Position numbers and translations under genes: made by a program | Assembly: GCA_964017185.1 (NCBI GenBank) | Contig: OZ024879.1 | Coordinates: 42,415,883 to 42,479,882 of the forward strand | From: Rugalucina vietnamica | Taxonomy: Eukaryota; Mollusca; Bivalvia; Lucinida; Lucinidae | Direction: 5' to 3' | Length of the DNA stretch: 64,000 nucleotides | Shown: piece by piece, positions 1-10,258 of the stretch | Layout: every line of letters starts with the position of its first letter | Numbering within the stretch: position 1 is the first letter of the stretch | The notes under the pieces: model-generated | Told to the model about the DNA's origin: nothing | Databases searched by the model: none | What the model saw: only the letters and a program-made list of their open reading frames with translations

Positions 1-11
1 CATTTCAAAAT

Positions 12-245
12 TTACCACCTTGTGGGAAAACCAACAATGTGGTTTTTGAACAGGTCCGACACAAACCGGTCTGTTCAAGCACAGAAAAAAGACAGAATCT
101 TGAAATTTCGGATTTAAGTAGAAAAGGAATTGTACTATCCTAGTAGCGAAAACAAAGGCGCTGATCAGCTTCGCGGTTACCGCGAAGCTGATCTGCGTCT
201 TTGTTTTCGCCTATGCAGATTGTTGGTTTTCCCATCAGGCGGCTC
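12..245. mobile_element. MITE family 1, copy a (diverged left end)
   Basis: Terminal inverted repeats of the family have the form GAGCCGCCTCRTGGGAAAAC. The right end here (GGCGGCTC at 238-245) is intact and the left end has decayed. Inside lies a second, perfect palindrome built on GCTGATCAGCTTCGCGG/CCGCGAAGCTGATC, flanked by GCGAAAACAAAG and CTTTGTTTTCGC. No coding capacity; non-autonomous DNA transposon by structure. Confidence 0.8.
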
Positions 246-568
246 AAATGTATGTAAAAAATTAAGTAAACCAAAAATGTCTACAAGGTCGATGTTGCAC
301 CTGCATCGGGTAGGAAGAATATAGGTCAAGGGATCAAGGTGCATACTTGAAGAGTATTTCAAGGACAATCACAATGCAATGTTTCATGCTAACAGCTATA
401 ACTGCTATAGTGAAATACGTTTAATTTCTAGACTCTGTGCCACTAGGCATGAATTTGATAAAATCTAGGAAATACATGTATATGCTTCACCACTGCACCA
501 GTCCGCTCCATTTAAGGAATATCATGTGAAAATCTAGATCAGACAGGACAGAAATACTGACTTCATAT

Positions 569-801
569 GAGCCGTGTCATGAAAAAACCAACATTGTGGG
601 TTTGAATAGGTCCGATACAAACCGGTTTGTGTAGTCACAGAAGATAGCCAGTGGCTAGAAATTTTGGTTTCAGAAAGTGGAGGAATTGTACTATCTGTGT
701 AGCGAAAACAAAGGCGCTGATCAGCTTCGCAATTACAATGCAGCTGATCTGCGCCTTTGTTTTCACACATGCAGAATGTTGGTTTTCTCATGACGCGGCT
801 T
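569..801. mobile_element. MITE family 1, copy b
   Basis: Starts GAGCCGTGTCATG and ends CATGACGCGGCT, with the family's nested internal palindrome. The flanks TTCATAT and TACATAT may be a worn target duplication. Confidence 0.8.
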
Positions 802-1254
802 ACATATTTTGACACTCTGTTGGCTGACCCTTCAAATTATGTCTGATGGGACATGGCGCTGTGCAAACTGGAACATGGAAAAATGAAATAATAAGCATGC
901 AATCTTACCTTTTAATCAATGCAAAATATAGATCATCTCGTTATGTTTGAATAGTCACATTCTATGAGATATATTATGTAAACTAAATATTTCATGTTCA
1001 CTTTGTAGACAATATACCAAATTATGCAATAGAGAGTTCATCTCTGAATCAGCTGCTAGTATTCCAAAGCTTAATTCTAATCAACTATCATTTGAATCAT
1101 CTATTATAAAATACTATTTATAAGTCACAAATATCCTCACATCCTAAGTTCAGTTTGACGGTTTGAAGCGCATTTTTCAAGCACTATCAAACAGAACAAG
1201 CACAATTCCAAACTCATTATGAGTAATCATAGAAGTGTTTCTTTGAGATTTCGG
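802..1254. other. Unassigned AT-rich spacer
   Basis: No open frame, repeat family or structure that I can recognise between MITE copy b and the DUF6589-type pseudogene. Confidence 0.5.
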
Positions 1255-3019
1255 TCATGCTCCTTCCCAACCAGTTTCTGCAATGTTTCCCTCTATTCTT
1301 ACTCTGAAATCCTCCATGTCCATATCTCGTAACTGGTTTGCTTCTATCGTTCGGTATGCAGAGTGAGCTCTACCAGGGATGGTGGCAAATACCTGTCTTG
1401 TCTTGAATTGTCTCACCAAGGCATATATGTCTCCTGATACATCCGCAAACGTATGTTTTCCAGAATCCTGATCACTTTGGAGGTGCTGTCATAATTTTTC
1501 AGGATACTTTCTGTTTTCATGGCACTGCGACTTACTCTTGAAATTGTTTTCTGTGTGAATACTCCCCTATAACTGTGGGCTTCTTCTTAAAATGTTTTGT
1601 TGCAGTGCTCGATGTCTAAGTCGTTAGGATGATTGCTGTCACTTATGATTAACTACCCAGTTCCAGATGAGTGTGCGCAAGCCTTTCACTGAGCAGCACC
1701 TTAGATTGTAAAATGGTCTCGAGCATACCATATGCATATTTTGTGCATTTGAAACGTTTATAGTACAGATACATGATTGAGTCAAGACGTAACATCCGTT
1801 CTCCATTTCCCAGCTTGATTACATCGTCATGGTCCAATTTCAACAACCCAAAAGTTAAAGCAGTCTTTGAATAATTCAGGATGTCGTCACTATTATCATC
1901 TAGCTTATTTGTACTCCTTTTACATATTTCTTAATTTGGGTCACTGTTTATGGTTTACAGGCAGAATTTTCCTCGTGGTTTCTTAATGAATTGATCAGTT
2001 TGTATTCCTTACCACATTTCTGACATACAACCAGTCTCAGGGATTGTCGGTAGATCCGTGTCGATGAATGAATGAACAACACATGTAGCTTCTGACATAA
2101 TGTATTCCAGCATTTGTTTGATGTCACCTATATCTGCATCATATGTGTTCTGTTTGGGCGTCCCGTCCAGTGAATCAATACCAAAGTGTTGCATTTACTA
2201 TATAAGCTTTATTAAACTTATCAACAAGTTCTGAACTGGTATAGTAATTGCTGACAGGATCTTCTGACACATTCATTGCATTTATCGTATTTCTGGCTGC
2301 ATAAAGTGTCCCTGTATCTTTGGACGATGCTGTACTATACAGAACTTTCCATATAACCTGGAATTTGAGACAAACGATGTAAAACTGATTGTATTTATTT
2401 TATTTATCTCTAGTAACAAAGCCATAAACTGACATGTGCATAATTTTAATCAATTTGCTTTTGTCAGACAGTACCGGTCTAATTTGCACATATTTAGTCA
2501 TGACTGCAGGTTTAAGTCACACCAGGCTATGTCATTTTCAATAGAGAGGATCATCCATGAAAATGAACTGGTATAATAGTATGGAAGTACTATAATTTGT
2601 TAATCCATAATTATTTACATATTTCACAATTGAATATCTTTGTGAAGATGAGATTCTAAAGAGCTGATGATTTTGAGCTGAATTTACATTATGATCAGAA
2701 AATGTATCAGTAATGTGCATAAGTTACAGGTACCTGTAGAAACTCTGCCTGATTGCTGATTGTGGAACTCTTCCATTATTGGCACCAAACCTTCCAATCT
2801 CTTAGATGGAGTTCGACCATTCCGCTATGCCGACTGAGCCTGTTTGTGGCGCTCAAACGTTAAGTAATCGCCTCCACTGAGTATTTTCACTGGCTGTTTC
2901 TGCCATTCGTCGTCCTCACGTGTCCCGGGGACATACTTATGTATAAAGGTACAAAAATCCGTCATGTCCTCATTAAACTGTTCGATCTTCTGAAGAACGC
3001 CCTTATTAACCTGAAACAT
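1255..3019 (-). pseudogene. DUF6589-type gene, decayed
   Basis: Read on the minus strand, conceptual translation gives collinear pieces of the DUF6589 family, a metazoan family often found in many mobile-like copies, of unknown biochemical role. At 3019-2735 there is GGDYLTFERHK followed, after an in-frame TAG, by RLEGLVPIMEEFH. At 2363-2007 comes VIWKVLYSTASSKDTGTLYA and, after a one-base shift, FGIDSLDGTPKQNTYDADI. A C2H2-like segment (VCQKCGKEYKLINSLRNHE) needs another shift near 2030. At 1890-1490 comes LTFGLLKLDHDDVIKLGNG, then KYAYGMLETILQSKVLLSER. The C-terminal piece (1480-1255) ends ANQLRDMDMEDFRVRIEGN with stop TGA at 1257-1255. A splice-like acceptor (CAAATTCCAG) precedes the 2363 segment and a donor-like GTACCTGT follows the first. 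At least one stop and two frameshifts make function unlikely. The family assignment is from memory of its motifs. Confidence 0.65.
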
Positions 3020-3237
3020 AGGATTTCATAATTACAAGTATATTAATGTTTTTGCGCGGTACAGTTTTACATGTATTTATAATCTATGAGCAAATCGTTA
3101 AATAAGTAAGTGATGCATAACGTGTACCCACAACAGAAAAATATCAATATCAATCATTTTGGCTCGCCTGTACGAAGTACAGGAAGAGCTATTGCAATCG
3201 ACCCGGCATCGGCGTAAGCATAGGTGTTGCTCAAATG

Positions 3238-3655
3238 TTAAAAAGGTACAAGTAGGCAACGATCAGGAAAAGGCTCAATCAGAAAAAGATTCCCACTGCA
3301 AAAAAATTTAACTAACAATCAGGTACTTATATTATGAAAACATCGTAAGCCAAATGAGCAGCCATTTTCCCAATAGGTGGCCACTCAGTTACCCAAACTT
3401 AACTAAAGATATGATAACATACATAAGGCGCCAACAGCACAAATAAATTAAACATCAAGACATAAACAATAAGAGCCACCACAAAAATATTGCCTTGGAA
3501 CGATCAGTAATATACAATTACTGGCGGGCTTAAACCGGTATTACAGTTACTAAACCTCACCCGTAGCGTCTGCAGTGGTTCACAACTTTTAGTTAGTTGT
3601 TCGGTCCTCGTGATGAATCTCTAACTAGTCAATGAATCCTCATGGACAAACAAAA
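3238..3655 (-). mobile_element. Naiad 3' end fragment (N1)
   Basis: Minus-strand copy of the 3' untranslated region of the full Naiad at 18007-18640. It keeps the end signature (GATCAGGAAAAGG...TCAATCAGAAAAAG in plus orientation), the CAGTAATTGTATATTACTG hairpin region and the ACCGGTTTAAGCCCGCC block. It interrupts the left terminal repeat of the 3160-5209 element. Confidence 0.8.
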
Positions 3656-4424
3656 AACCTGAGTTGAGGTCAAGGTCACAGACTCTGAAATTTTATGTTA
3701 AGATTTTGGGTTAAAGTCTATATGTCTTGAATATGTAGATGGATCAAGTTGATACTTTGCATGTTGGTAGATGCCAGAAAGGACATCGAATTTACCGGAA
3801 GGGACCTATATTTTTTATCCCAGGCCAATTTAATTGTGTTTGTGTTTGCAAATGGTGTAGACTGATGTGAAAAGAAGCTACATCAAAAAATCTGCAGTAT
3901 CTGAGCTATTTTATATCTATCAGAAACTCGATAGTCGCGGAAGGGGGGGGTTGCAACGGGTCTCTTATTCTACCTAATACTAAATACTGGGTCATTCTGC
4001 TAAATCGAATAAGAATAGATGAATAGTTCATTGTTTAAAGGGGAAATTAGAGACACATACAGCCACGGTCATCGAGAAAAACGAGTGCAGCAGACTATGT
4101 CACATCAAGGTTTGTCTCCGGTATGTATCGAGATCGGTATTGCTGCTGTCGTAGAGATATGTTGGTATTATTACCATATTTTGTGCCTATCCAATGTCTT
4201 GTCTGAAAACCACAAATATAGGAACATCAAAATGAATCAAAAGCATGACGTATTAATGTTTATTGTACATTTATTAACATGGTCAGACAGTAGTACATGT
4301 ACACACAAAACGAGCACATTTGCTTTTCGCTGTTTATAGATAGTGCCTTTAATCGAATCTTCCTGTTTTTAGCTGAGCAGATCGGTTTGGATCTCATTGG
4401 TCGGAGAGAATCATTTAATTTTAT

Positions 4425-4795
4425 GTATAAAACAAATGGTGTCGTCCGCTGCAACAATACCATCCTCACCAAATATATTGTCAATTAGCACATACTTGTC
4501 AGACTTGGTATCGGCATCGTCTGTCAGTTTTTGTTTTGCGTTCTAAACCAGGTGACAGGTACAAAGGGCGTGACTTGCTTCTGGGAAGGCCGTTTTAATT
4601 GTGTTCACCATAGCTTTCTCATCACAAGACCTTTCGAGTGGCAATCAATTAGTTCCATTTTCAAGTGACTGAAGAACTGGTAATAGGAATCGAAGTCACT
4701 ATTATCATGGATATATACTGGTCCAAAAAAGATAGGTGATTTATCCGTCCTTGTACGCGTCACAGTCAATTGCTTGTAACAAGTTTGTAACATGC
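4425..4795 (-). pseudogene. MULE-like transposase fragment
   Basis: Minus-strand translation gives SPIFFGPVYIH, YYQFFSHLKMEL, then (after a one-base shift) CDEKAMVNTIKTAFPEASHA, LCTCHL, an in-frame TAG, and NAKQKLTDDADTKSDKYVLI, DNIFGEDGIVAADDTICF. I recognise the pattern (FGP..IH...Y..FFSHL, then DEKAM..AI..AFP, then C..HL..N...KL) from MULE/transposase-like proteins abundant in molluscs. Neither the N-terminal catalytic part nor a zinc-binding tail is visible. The TAG and frame change show it is dead. The same motif order occurs in the pseudogene at 21086-22375, so they are likely distant relatives. Confidence 0.55.
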
Positions 4796-4820
4796 ATATT
4801 CACATCTTTCGAAATTTTAA

Positions 4821-5128
4821 CACAAATTTTCCAAGTCCATGACCTTGACCTCAAGGTCCCCCAGGGTGGGCCATGATGGTACTGCATGAAACTTGAGACC
4901 AATATGTACAACCATGCAAAGTATCAACTTAATTCATCAATACGTTCAAGAGATATAGACTTATAAAAACTTTAACACAAAATTTCTTAGTCCGTGACCT
5001 TGACCTCAAGGTCACCTAGGGTGGGTCATAATGGTACTGCATAAAACTTCAGATCAATATCTTCTCACATGCAAAGTATCAACTTGAACCATCATCATGT
5101 GCAAGAGATATAGACTTATAAAAACTTT
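4821..5128. repeat. Tandem repeat, about 153-bp unit x2, with AGGTCA-type palindromes
   Basis: Two units begin AACACAAATTTTCCAAGTCC and AACACAAAATTTCTTAGTCC. Each has TGACCTTGACCTCAAGGTC near its start, and each continues with a GTGGGYCATRATGGTACTGCAT segment and GCAAAGTATCAACTT. An inverted, partial third copy lies at 3660-3790 (TTGAGGTCAAGGTCACAGAC). Confidence 0.75.
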
Positions 5129-5212
5129 AACCAAAAACTTTAACATTTGAGCAACGCGAACGCCGAGGTGATTGCAATAGCTCTTCCTGTACTTTCTCAC
5201 AGGCGAGCTAAA

Positions 5213-5487
5213 CAGCGAGATGGGGAAAAAGTAAAATGACAATTGGGTACTTATACTAAGAAAACAAAACGTAAGCCGAGTGGTCAACTATTTCCCAATA
5301 GGCAGCCATTCAGATGCCCGAACTAAACAAAAAACAATGAAAACATACGTAAGGTTCAAATAGCTTTAAAAGTCTACTCCAGAACATAAAACAAATAGAA
5401 CCACAACAGAAGTATCGCCTAAGAACGATCAGTAATATAAAATTAATTGGGGGGCTTAAATCGATTTACAGGGTCCTAACTTCAAAG
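5213..5487 (-). mobile_element. Naiad 3' end fragment (N2, diverged)
   Basis: Minus-strand fragment of the Naiad 3' region with the conserved hairpin block (AACGATCAGTAATATAAAATTA) and a TTAAATCGATTTA palindrome. It abuts the right end of the 3160-5209 element. Confidence 0.7.
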
Positions 5488-5660
5488 ACAAAGCGTTTTT
5501 GAAGCTGCAAGCAGTTAGTAAGTGAAGCGGGTCTAAAGCGTTTCAGTATCTGCTGCATTAGCTTTCCTTTTTGATTTTTACTTTGCTGACAAAAGACTTT
5601 GTCTACCTCTAACTTGATGTCATTTTTCAGTTCCTCACGTTTAACAGCTTCAACATCGAT
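5466..5660 (-). other. Unrecognised coding-like ORF fragment
   Basis: An open frame on the minus strand encodes about 64 residues, including EAVKREELKNDIKLEVDKVF and KGKLMQQILKRFRPASL, ending in TAA at 5468-5466 inside the edge of a Naiad fragment. The charged, helical composition suggests a coding remnant, but I do not recognise the family and see no start or splice sites. Confidence 0.25.
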
Positions 5661-5895
5661 TCAGTCATCTGACTACTGGTAAACCGCTCTGGTTTGAGCC
5701 TGCCCAGAAAAAACGATTTCAAGTCGAACCATCAATACCTATAAGCCTGATTGGCTTAGTTGGGAGGTCATATTTTTAGAGCACTTTTTGACATCCTATA
5801 TTAAAAGTCCCATAAAGTGGAGGCTTCGTCCCGACATGACCATATCTGTTGACTGGGGCGTTAAGCATCAATTCAAACGAACAAACAAATAAGGG
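5655..5895 (+). repeat. Interspersed retroposon R3, copy a
   Basis: R3 consensus order: TGATTACTGGTTAACCGCTC, GGTCTGAGCCTGCCCAGG, a TTCAAGTCAAACCATCCAT segment, TGTCATGACATCCTAATTTT, TCCCATAAAATGGAGGCAAC, GTTGACTGGGACGTTAAGCA, then (CAAA)n. The A-rich simple tail suggests a retroposon (SINE or LINE 3' end). No RNA polymerase III boxes are evident. Confidence 0.7.
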
Positions 5896-5916
5896 ATTCA
5901 GTCACTTTTTGTCTGC

Positions 5917-6310
5917 CTGTTTGTTTGTTTGTTTGTTTGTTGTTTAACGACGCATCAACCCTGATGGGTCATTAGCGTCTAACAAGGTAAAACGATAAAA
6001 GTGTATTGAAATCATATTAAAATGTAACACTTAGTAAGATATAAATGTCGTTGTAAAGAAACGATATATGAAATAATAACATTGATGGTTAAAAATTTAT
6101 AATTTATAAAACAGATTTACTTGTCTAAGAAATGATAAAATGATTCCAACGGGTACATCTTTAAACAATTCTCTCAAGTTATTAGCTTGAAAACAGGAAA
6201 CTCGCTCCGCAGCAAAGTCAGTGCATTCCAAAAGAAAGTGTTTAACTGTAAATGGTGTATCACAGCCAATGCATTTGGGTTGATCTTCTCGCTCTAATAA
6301 GTGGGATTTT
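5917..6310 (-). mobile_element. I-group LINE 3' end fragment
   Basis: Minus-strand copy of the 3' end of the LINE at 23332-29158. It has the (TTTG)n tail at 5920-5940, the AACGACGCATCAACCCTGAT 3' untranslated block, and the last codons, which read CIGCDTPFTVKHFLLECTDF. The remainder of the element is missing: a 5'-truncated insertion. Confidence 0.9.
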
Positions 6311-6549
6311 GTCTGCCTGGCATAGCCTTGAAAAATATCAGGAAATCTGTTGAAAAATATCAGCAAATCTGTTGACCGGATGCTATACTCGCCATAGTTT
6401 CTCACCTCCTCTGCTGCAATATATGGTCCACTTTTCGCCCGGTAAATTTGCCTATATCAGATTTCTCCAACATGAAAGTTCTTTGCCTATCAGTAAAGAC
6501 GTTACTTTTGTGGCTCTTTTAGGGCCCATCCAAGATTTAAGTGGCTTGC

Positions 6550-6606
6550 CCATGCAAGCATAGCTAATCTGCGGCTTGGGAATGTTGGTTTTCTGATGCA
6601 GCGGCT
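6550..6606. mobile_element. MITE family 1, right-end fragment
   Basis: Ends GTTGGTTTTCTGATGCAGCGGCTC, matching the right terminus of the family. Only a degenerate stub of the rest remains. Confidence 0.5.
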
Positions 6607-6721
6607 CGTTTATAGGTACAGAAAAGAGAGACACATTTGAAATGTAATCTGGTAATTGAAGGCTCCTTTTAAATGAAATGCATGTAGCAAGAGAACGACC
6701 TAAGGTATTAAATAGAATCAA

Positions 6722-6830
6722 CTGATTATTGGCTTAGTTTAGTTGGGTGGTTATAACTTCGAGCATTTTTTGTATTTTATGACATCCTAATTTTGGGTAA
6801 AAATCCCATAAAATTAATTGAGGCAACGTC
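6722..6830 (+). repeat. R3 retroposon, partial
   Basis: Contains the TTATGACATCCTAATTTTGG and ATCCCATAAAATTAATTGAGG segments of R3. Neither end is complete. Confidence 0.55.
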
Positions 6831-6926
6831 TGTTGGAATAAATATTCTAATAAACCAAATGCCACACGCTTCTGAAACACGTCCGAAAAATCAAAAGGCG
6901 CAATACTCATGACGTCAACGTCACTT

Positions 6927-7560
6927 AAAGCTATTCGTTTTAGTTGGTTGGGGTTGGAGCTTCTTGTCTGTTGCTTGGCCAACCGAGGTCCAACTGGTGT
7001 TTTTCTTTTGCTCCGGAGTTAGTAAGTTATTCGGCGCCCATGGATCTCCATCGAAGGGCAGCTTCTTCAATCTGTGAGTCCTGGTTTTTGATTCATCAGG
7101 ATGTTTATAATAAATTATTCCTTTGTTCTTGATGATTCATTGACTAGTTAGGGATTCACCACGAGGACCAAAAAACTAGCTAAATGTTATGACACACTGC
7201 AGAAGCTGACGGTGAGGTTATGGCCATGTAAAACCGGTTTAAGCCCGCCAGTAATTTTGTGTTACTGAACGTTCCAAGGCGATACTTCTGTGGTGGTTCT
7301 TTTTGTTTTATGTCTTTGTGTTTAAAATGTTTTTTTTTTTTTTGCTGTTGACGTCTTGTGTATGTTTTCATAGTTAAGTTTAGGTAACTGAGTGGCCACC
7401 TATTGGAAAAATAGCTGCTCATTCGGCTTACGGTATGTTTTCATGGATAAGTACGGTACCTGATTGTTAATTTAGTTTTTCCCAACTCGGTTTTTGGAGT
7501 GGGAATCTTTTTCTGATTGCGCCTTTTCCTGATCTTTGCCAACTTGCACCTTCTAGCATG
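6927..7560 (+). mobile_element. Naiad 3' end fragment (N3)
   Basis: Begins at the position equivalent to the stop codon of the full Naiad (TAAAGCTATTCGTTTTAG) and runs to the CCTTTTCCTGATCTTTGCC end. It contains AAACCGGTTT (7231-7240) and the hairpin CAGTAAT/GTTACTG (7249-7267). A 5'-truncated copy with no coding sequence. Confidence 0.85.
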
Positions 7561-7810
7561 TATATAAAAGACGAAATACATTTTCAAAAGGTAATTACGA
7601 AGTTTAAAGTGAACCTGTAAAATGCTCTCCTACTACACTGCTCCCTATTCCGACAAAAATATATTTTTATATATATTTTCTTTCAGGAAAAAGAAGTATT
7701 AAAACAAACTGCTATAAACATAACAACTACAAGAGAAAAAAAATCAACAATAACAGCTGGTGTACATAACATTTCATTCAGGGGAAGATAAAACGCTTAA
7801 TATACGAATA

Positions 7811-7990
7811 TCACACGCCCTTATGGTCAAGTTCTGGATCGCTGTCTTGGGGTAGCAGGTTGTCCGTCTCTCGGGTACTAAAGCGGTATAATGGAGTCGA
7901 CCTTGCTGCCGCGGCCTGGCGTCTCCTATCCTCAGCGGCAGCGTTCCGAGCGGCTTGGCGCTGAATTTTTTCAGGCGATACAAAACTGTA
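7811..7990 (-). other. Possible terminal exon, family unknown
   Basis: Minus strand: an acceptor-like CCTGCATCTACAG precedes a frame encoding about 59 residues, including EKIQRQAARNAAAEDRRRQA and STPLYRFSTRETDNLLPQDS, ending in TGA at 7813-7811. The Arg/Ala-rich helix and acidic tail look coding, but I cannot name the family. A second minus frame is also open to 7774, so frame choice rests on composition. Confidence 0.3.
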
Positions 7991-8112
7991 GATGCAGGTT
8001 AAGATTGGCATCTCTTTGGTGGCCAGTCAACATGTGGCTTTGTCTGTAAGTACGGCGGGTGTCCGAGTGTAGTATGCGTCAATGGCTTTCTGTCTGCTTT
8101 CGGTAAGCGAGC

Positions 8113-8118
8113 TTTATT
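8113..8118 (-). promoter_or_regulatory. Poly(A) signal AATAAA
   Basis: AATAAA on the minus strand, 13 bases past the stop codon of the C2H2 exon, the expected position for the end of that transcript. Confidence 0.45.
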
Positions 8119-8130
8119 GGTTGGTATGTA

Positions 8131-8362
8131 TTAACTATTAGGTATTGTCATTGGAGTGATGCTAAGACGATGTTTCCTTTTCATGTGCTGTTGGGCATCT
8201 CCCTTCCGTCCGAAAACCTTTTGACAGCATTCACACCGATACAGGGTAACAACAGGCTCGTGAAACTTCTTCCAGTGAAAGACTAACTGTTTGTGGCAAG
8301 TAAACATCCGAGGACGGGGCAACCCATGCCTTCGGGGGAAATGTAGAAACGTATCAGACATC
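8131..8362 (-). CDS. C2H2 zinc-finger protein, terminal exon (partial)
   Basis: Minus strand, after an acceptor-like TTTTTTTTCAG, about 77 codons run to TAA at 8133-8131. A clear C2H2 finger is visible: YRCECCQKVFGRKGDAQQHM then KRKH (Cys-X2-Cys-X12-His-X4-His). Before it a partial, finger-like CHKQLVFHWKKFH lacks one cysteine. An ATG coincides with the first exon base, so either a downstream start or a continuing frame is possible. An AATAAA follows shortly after the stop. Single fingers with a KRKH end often belong to nucleic-acid-binding proteins, but function cannot be inferred. Upstream exons were not found. The neighbouring minus-strand SWIM-type pseudogene (8955-10360) could be a separate gene or an older 5' part. 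Confidence 0.45.
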
Positions 8363-8954
8363 TGAAAAAAAACAATGCACCCCCAACCAAAAATAAAAAA
8401 AAATTGAAGCAATGTTCAGACACCAGTTTTTATTTATTTATTTTTTTCTGAAGTTGTATATTTTACGTAGGTTGTTCGGAAAGTTCGTGTAATTATGTAA
8501 TATCTCTCATAATTTACATAAAGGTTTGATCTCTTCGAATCAGTTAAACATTCAAAGGGAGATAATATGTTCAATTTCGGGTAATGAACCCTCATCGGTA
8601 GCCCTATTTAAACCGGCAACGCAACGAAAGCCAGACTATTGTACTGTAATTTCGAAAATTCTAAATCAAAGGCACATTCCTAAACGGGGTCAAATAATTT
8701 AAACATTTCTTATAAGTATGTTTCCAAGCCTGAGTGTTTGAACACTCTGAATATCTTTACTGATCTTATTGGACCTAAATGAAAATATAATAAGTTGCTC
8801 ATTTATTAGCAGTTATCACATCGGCATATCTATTAGCGTTGATGGGGGCAGCTTCAAAGATTGGGAACCTATCTGATAACACAGTCCAGGAAAGAGGACA
8901 GACTAGGGTGAAATCTTGCTCAGTCCTGTCAAGAAGTATTCTATTGCTGTCTCA

Positions 8955-9626
8955 CTTACAAAATCTTCTCCTGCTCTTCGAGGTTCAAAATTCAGTTTCA
9001 TGGTCTGGAGTCTGAATTCGCTAAGCGATTGTCACTACGAATATCTATCTTCTTTATTTTCTTTGGCTGAACTTGTTGATATTTTAGATCGTTCCATTTT
9101 GAGCTTTTTTCAGTGCAAGGTGGTTTGTTGTGTTCATTTGAGATCGCCAATTCAACCTTATACAAAACAGAAGTTACGTGGTTGCATGTTGCCCATACCC
9201 AGCTGTACAACAACACCATGCTGTTAATGTCTGACCAGATGCTTTTGCGGCAATCCATATCTCCCTTGGTATGTCCCTGACACTTTGTGAAGGTGTTACT
9301 CTCGCTCGTAATAGTATTATTCCATTAAGTTCAGGGTCTACAACACACTCAATACAGATCACAAATCCACTTTTGAAATACGAATATGCTTTTTGAGTTT
9401 GAAATTTTCCAATCTTGTCAGAACCGAGTTCACGGTTGTCTAAAAGATGTTTCAAAGTATTTAAAGATGTTTCCTAAATCTACAAGCGGCCATTGTGATG
9501 CAGTTTTTTCCAGTCGCTTTCTTGGTAAAGTTTAGGATCGTTAAGGTCGTGTTTCTTCAGCCTGTTATTATATTCATCACGAAGTTTAGCTTGTAGTTCC
9601 TTATCTGATATTCTGATTGTAATCTA
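8955..9626 (-). pseudogene. SWIM-type zinc-finger gene remnant
   Basis: Minus strand. From 9626: ISDKELQAKLRDEYNNRLKK, LNDPKLYQESDW, then after a frame change LVDLGNIFKYFET. After further codons comes VTPSQSVRDIPREIWIAAKA, then a SWIM-like cluster, WCCCTAGYGQ, followed in another frame by CNHVTSVLYKVELAI and PPCTEKSSKWND. This order (short helical lead, CxC...CxH cluster, then a C...P..W motif) matches the SWIM-containing part of metazoan proteins that often carry a YqaJ-like nuclease downstream. No nuclease part is visible here. A good donor-like GTAAGTG occurs after FEPRRAGEDF near 8955. At least three frame changes show decay, although some could be short introns. Confidence 0.5.
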
Positions 9627-10252
9627 CAAAAACCGAGGTGGGAAAAAACTAAATTAACAATTAGGGCCCAGTTGTTCAAAATTAACAACATCGTTAGTTA
9701 AAGATTCGTTAAATTTTCAAACATGACTATTACAAATACACTGTTATTTTTGTTGAAAAATATGTGAGAATCCTTTGCTACACTGTTATTTTTTGTTGTA
9801 AAATGTGAGAATCCTTTGCATTGCAAAGGATTCTCACATTTTTTTCAACAAAAATAACAGTGTATTTGCTTATGTAGTCGGCATTTTCTTAACGAGTTGA
9901 GGTCTTAACGATGACGTTAAGCTAAAGACGTTTTGAACAACTGGCTCCAGGTACTTATACCATGAAAACATATCTTAAGCCGAATTTGCAGCTATTTTCC
10001 CAATAGGTGGCCACTCAGTTACCTAAACTTAACTAAAATATGATAACATACATAAGGCGCCAACAACACAAAAAAATTAAACACAAAGACATAAAACAAT
10101 AAGAACCACCACAGAACGATCAGTAATATAAAATTACTGCCGGGCTTAACTCGATTTTACATGGCCATAACCTGACCCTCATCGTCTGCTGTGGTTCACA
10201 ACATTTAGTTAGTTGTTCTGTCCTCGTGGTGAATCTCTAGCTAGCCATCACG
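9627..10252 (-). mobile_element. Naiad 3' end fragment (N4) holding a nested MITE
   Basis: Minus-strand Naiad 3' region (AAAACCGAGGTGGGAAAAAAC at one end, GGTGAATCTCTAGCTAG at the other). It is split after AACAATT by the element at 9667-9950, and the Naiad sequence resumes at AGGTACTTATACCATG. The order of insertion is therefore Naiad first, MITE second. Confidence 0.8.
9667..9950. mobile_element. MITE with GGGCCCAGTTGTTCAAAA-type termini and internal palindrome
   Basis: Left end GGGCCCAGTTGTTCAAAA, right end TTTTGAACAACTGGCTCC. The interior is almost wholly palindromic: ACACTGTTATTTTTTGTTG... paired with ...CAACAAAAATAACAGTGT around GCATTGC near 9820. Part of the arm is repeated once more at 9738-9780. 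No coding sequence. Confidence 0.8.
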
Positions 10253-10258
10253 TGTCTG

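Larger units (their letters stand above)
3160..5209 (-). mobile_element. 2-kb TIR DNA transposon with MULE-like remnant
   Basis: The ends are inverted copies of one another over about 75 bp: GGCTCGCCTGTACGAAGTAC at 3161 and its complement ending AGGCGAGCT at 5209. Both share AGGAAGAGCTATTGCAATC and, at the inner edge, GTTGCTCAAATGTTAAA. Between them lie a transposase-like fragment (4425-4795, minus) and a tandem repeat with nuclear-receptor-type palindromes. A Naiad 3' fragment is nested just inside the left terminus (3238-3655). This looks like a degraded DNA transposon; the superfamily is inferred only from the transposase remnant. Confidence 0.65.

Noticed and set aside
5920-5941. (TTTG)n run as an independent microsatellite
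   Set aside because: It is the tail of the adjacent reverse-oriented LINE fragment, as shown by the conserved 3' untranslated block beside it.
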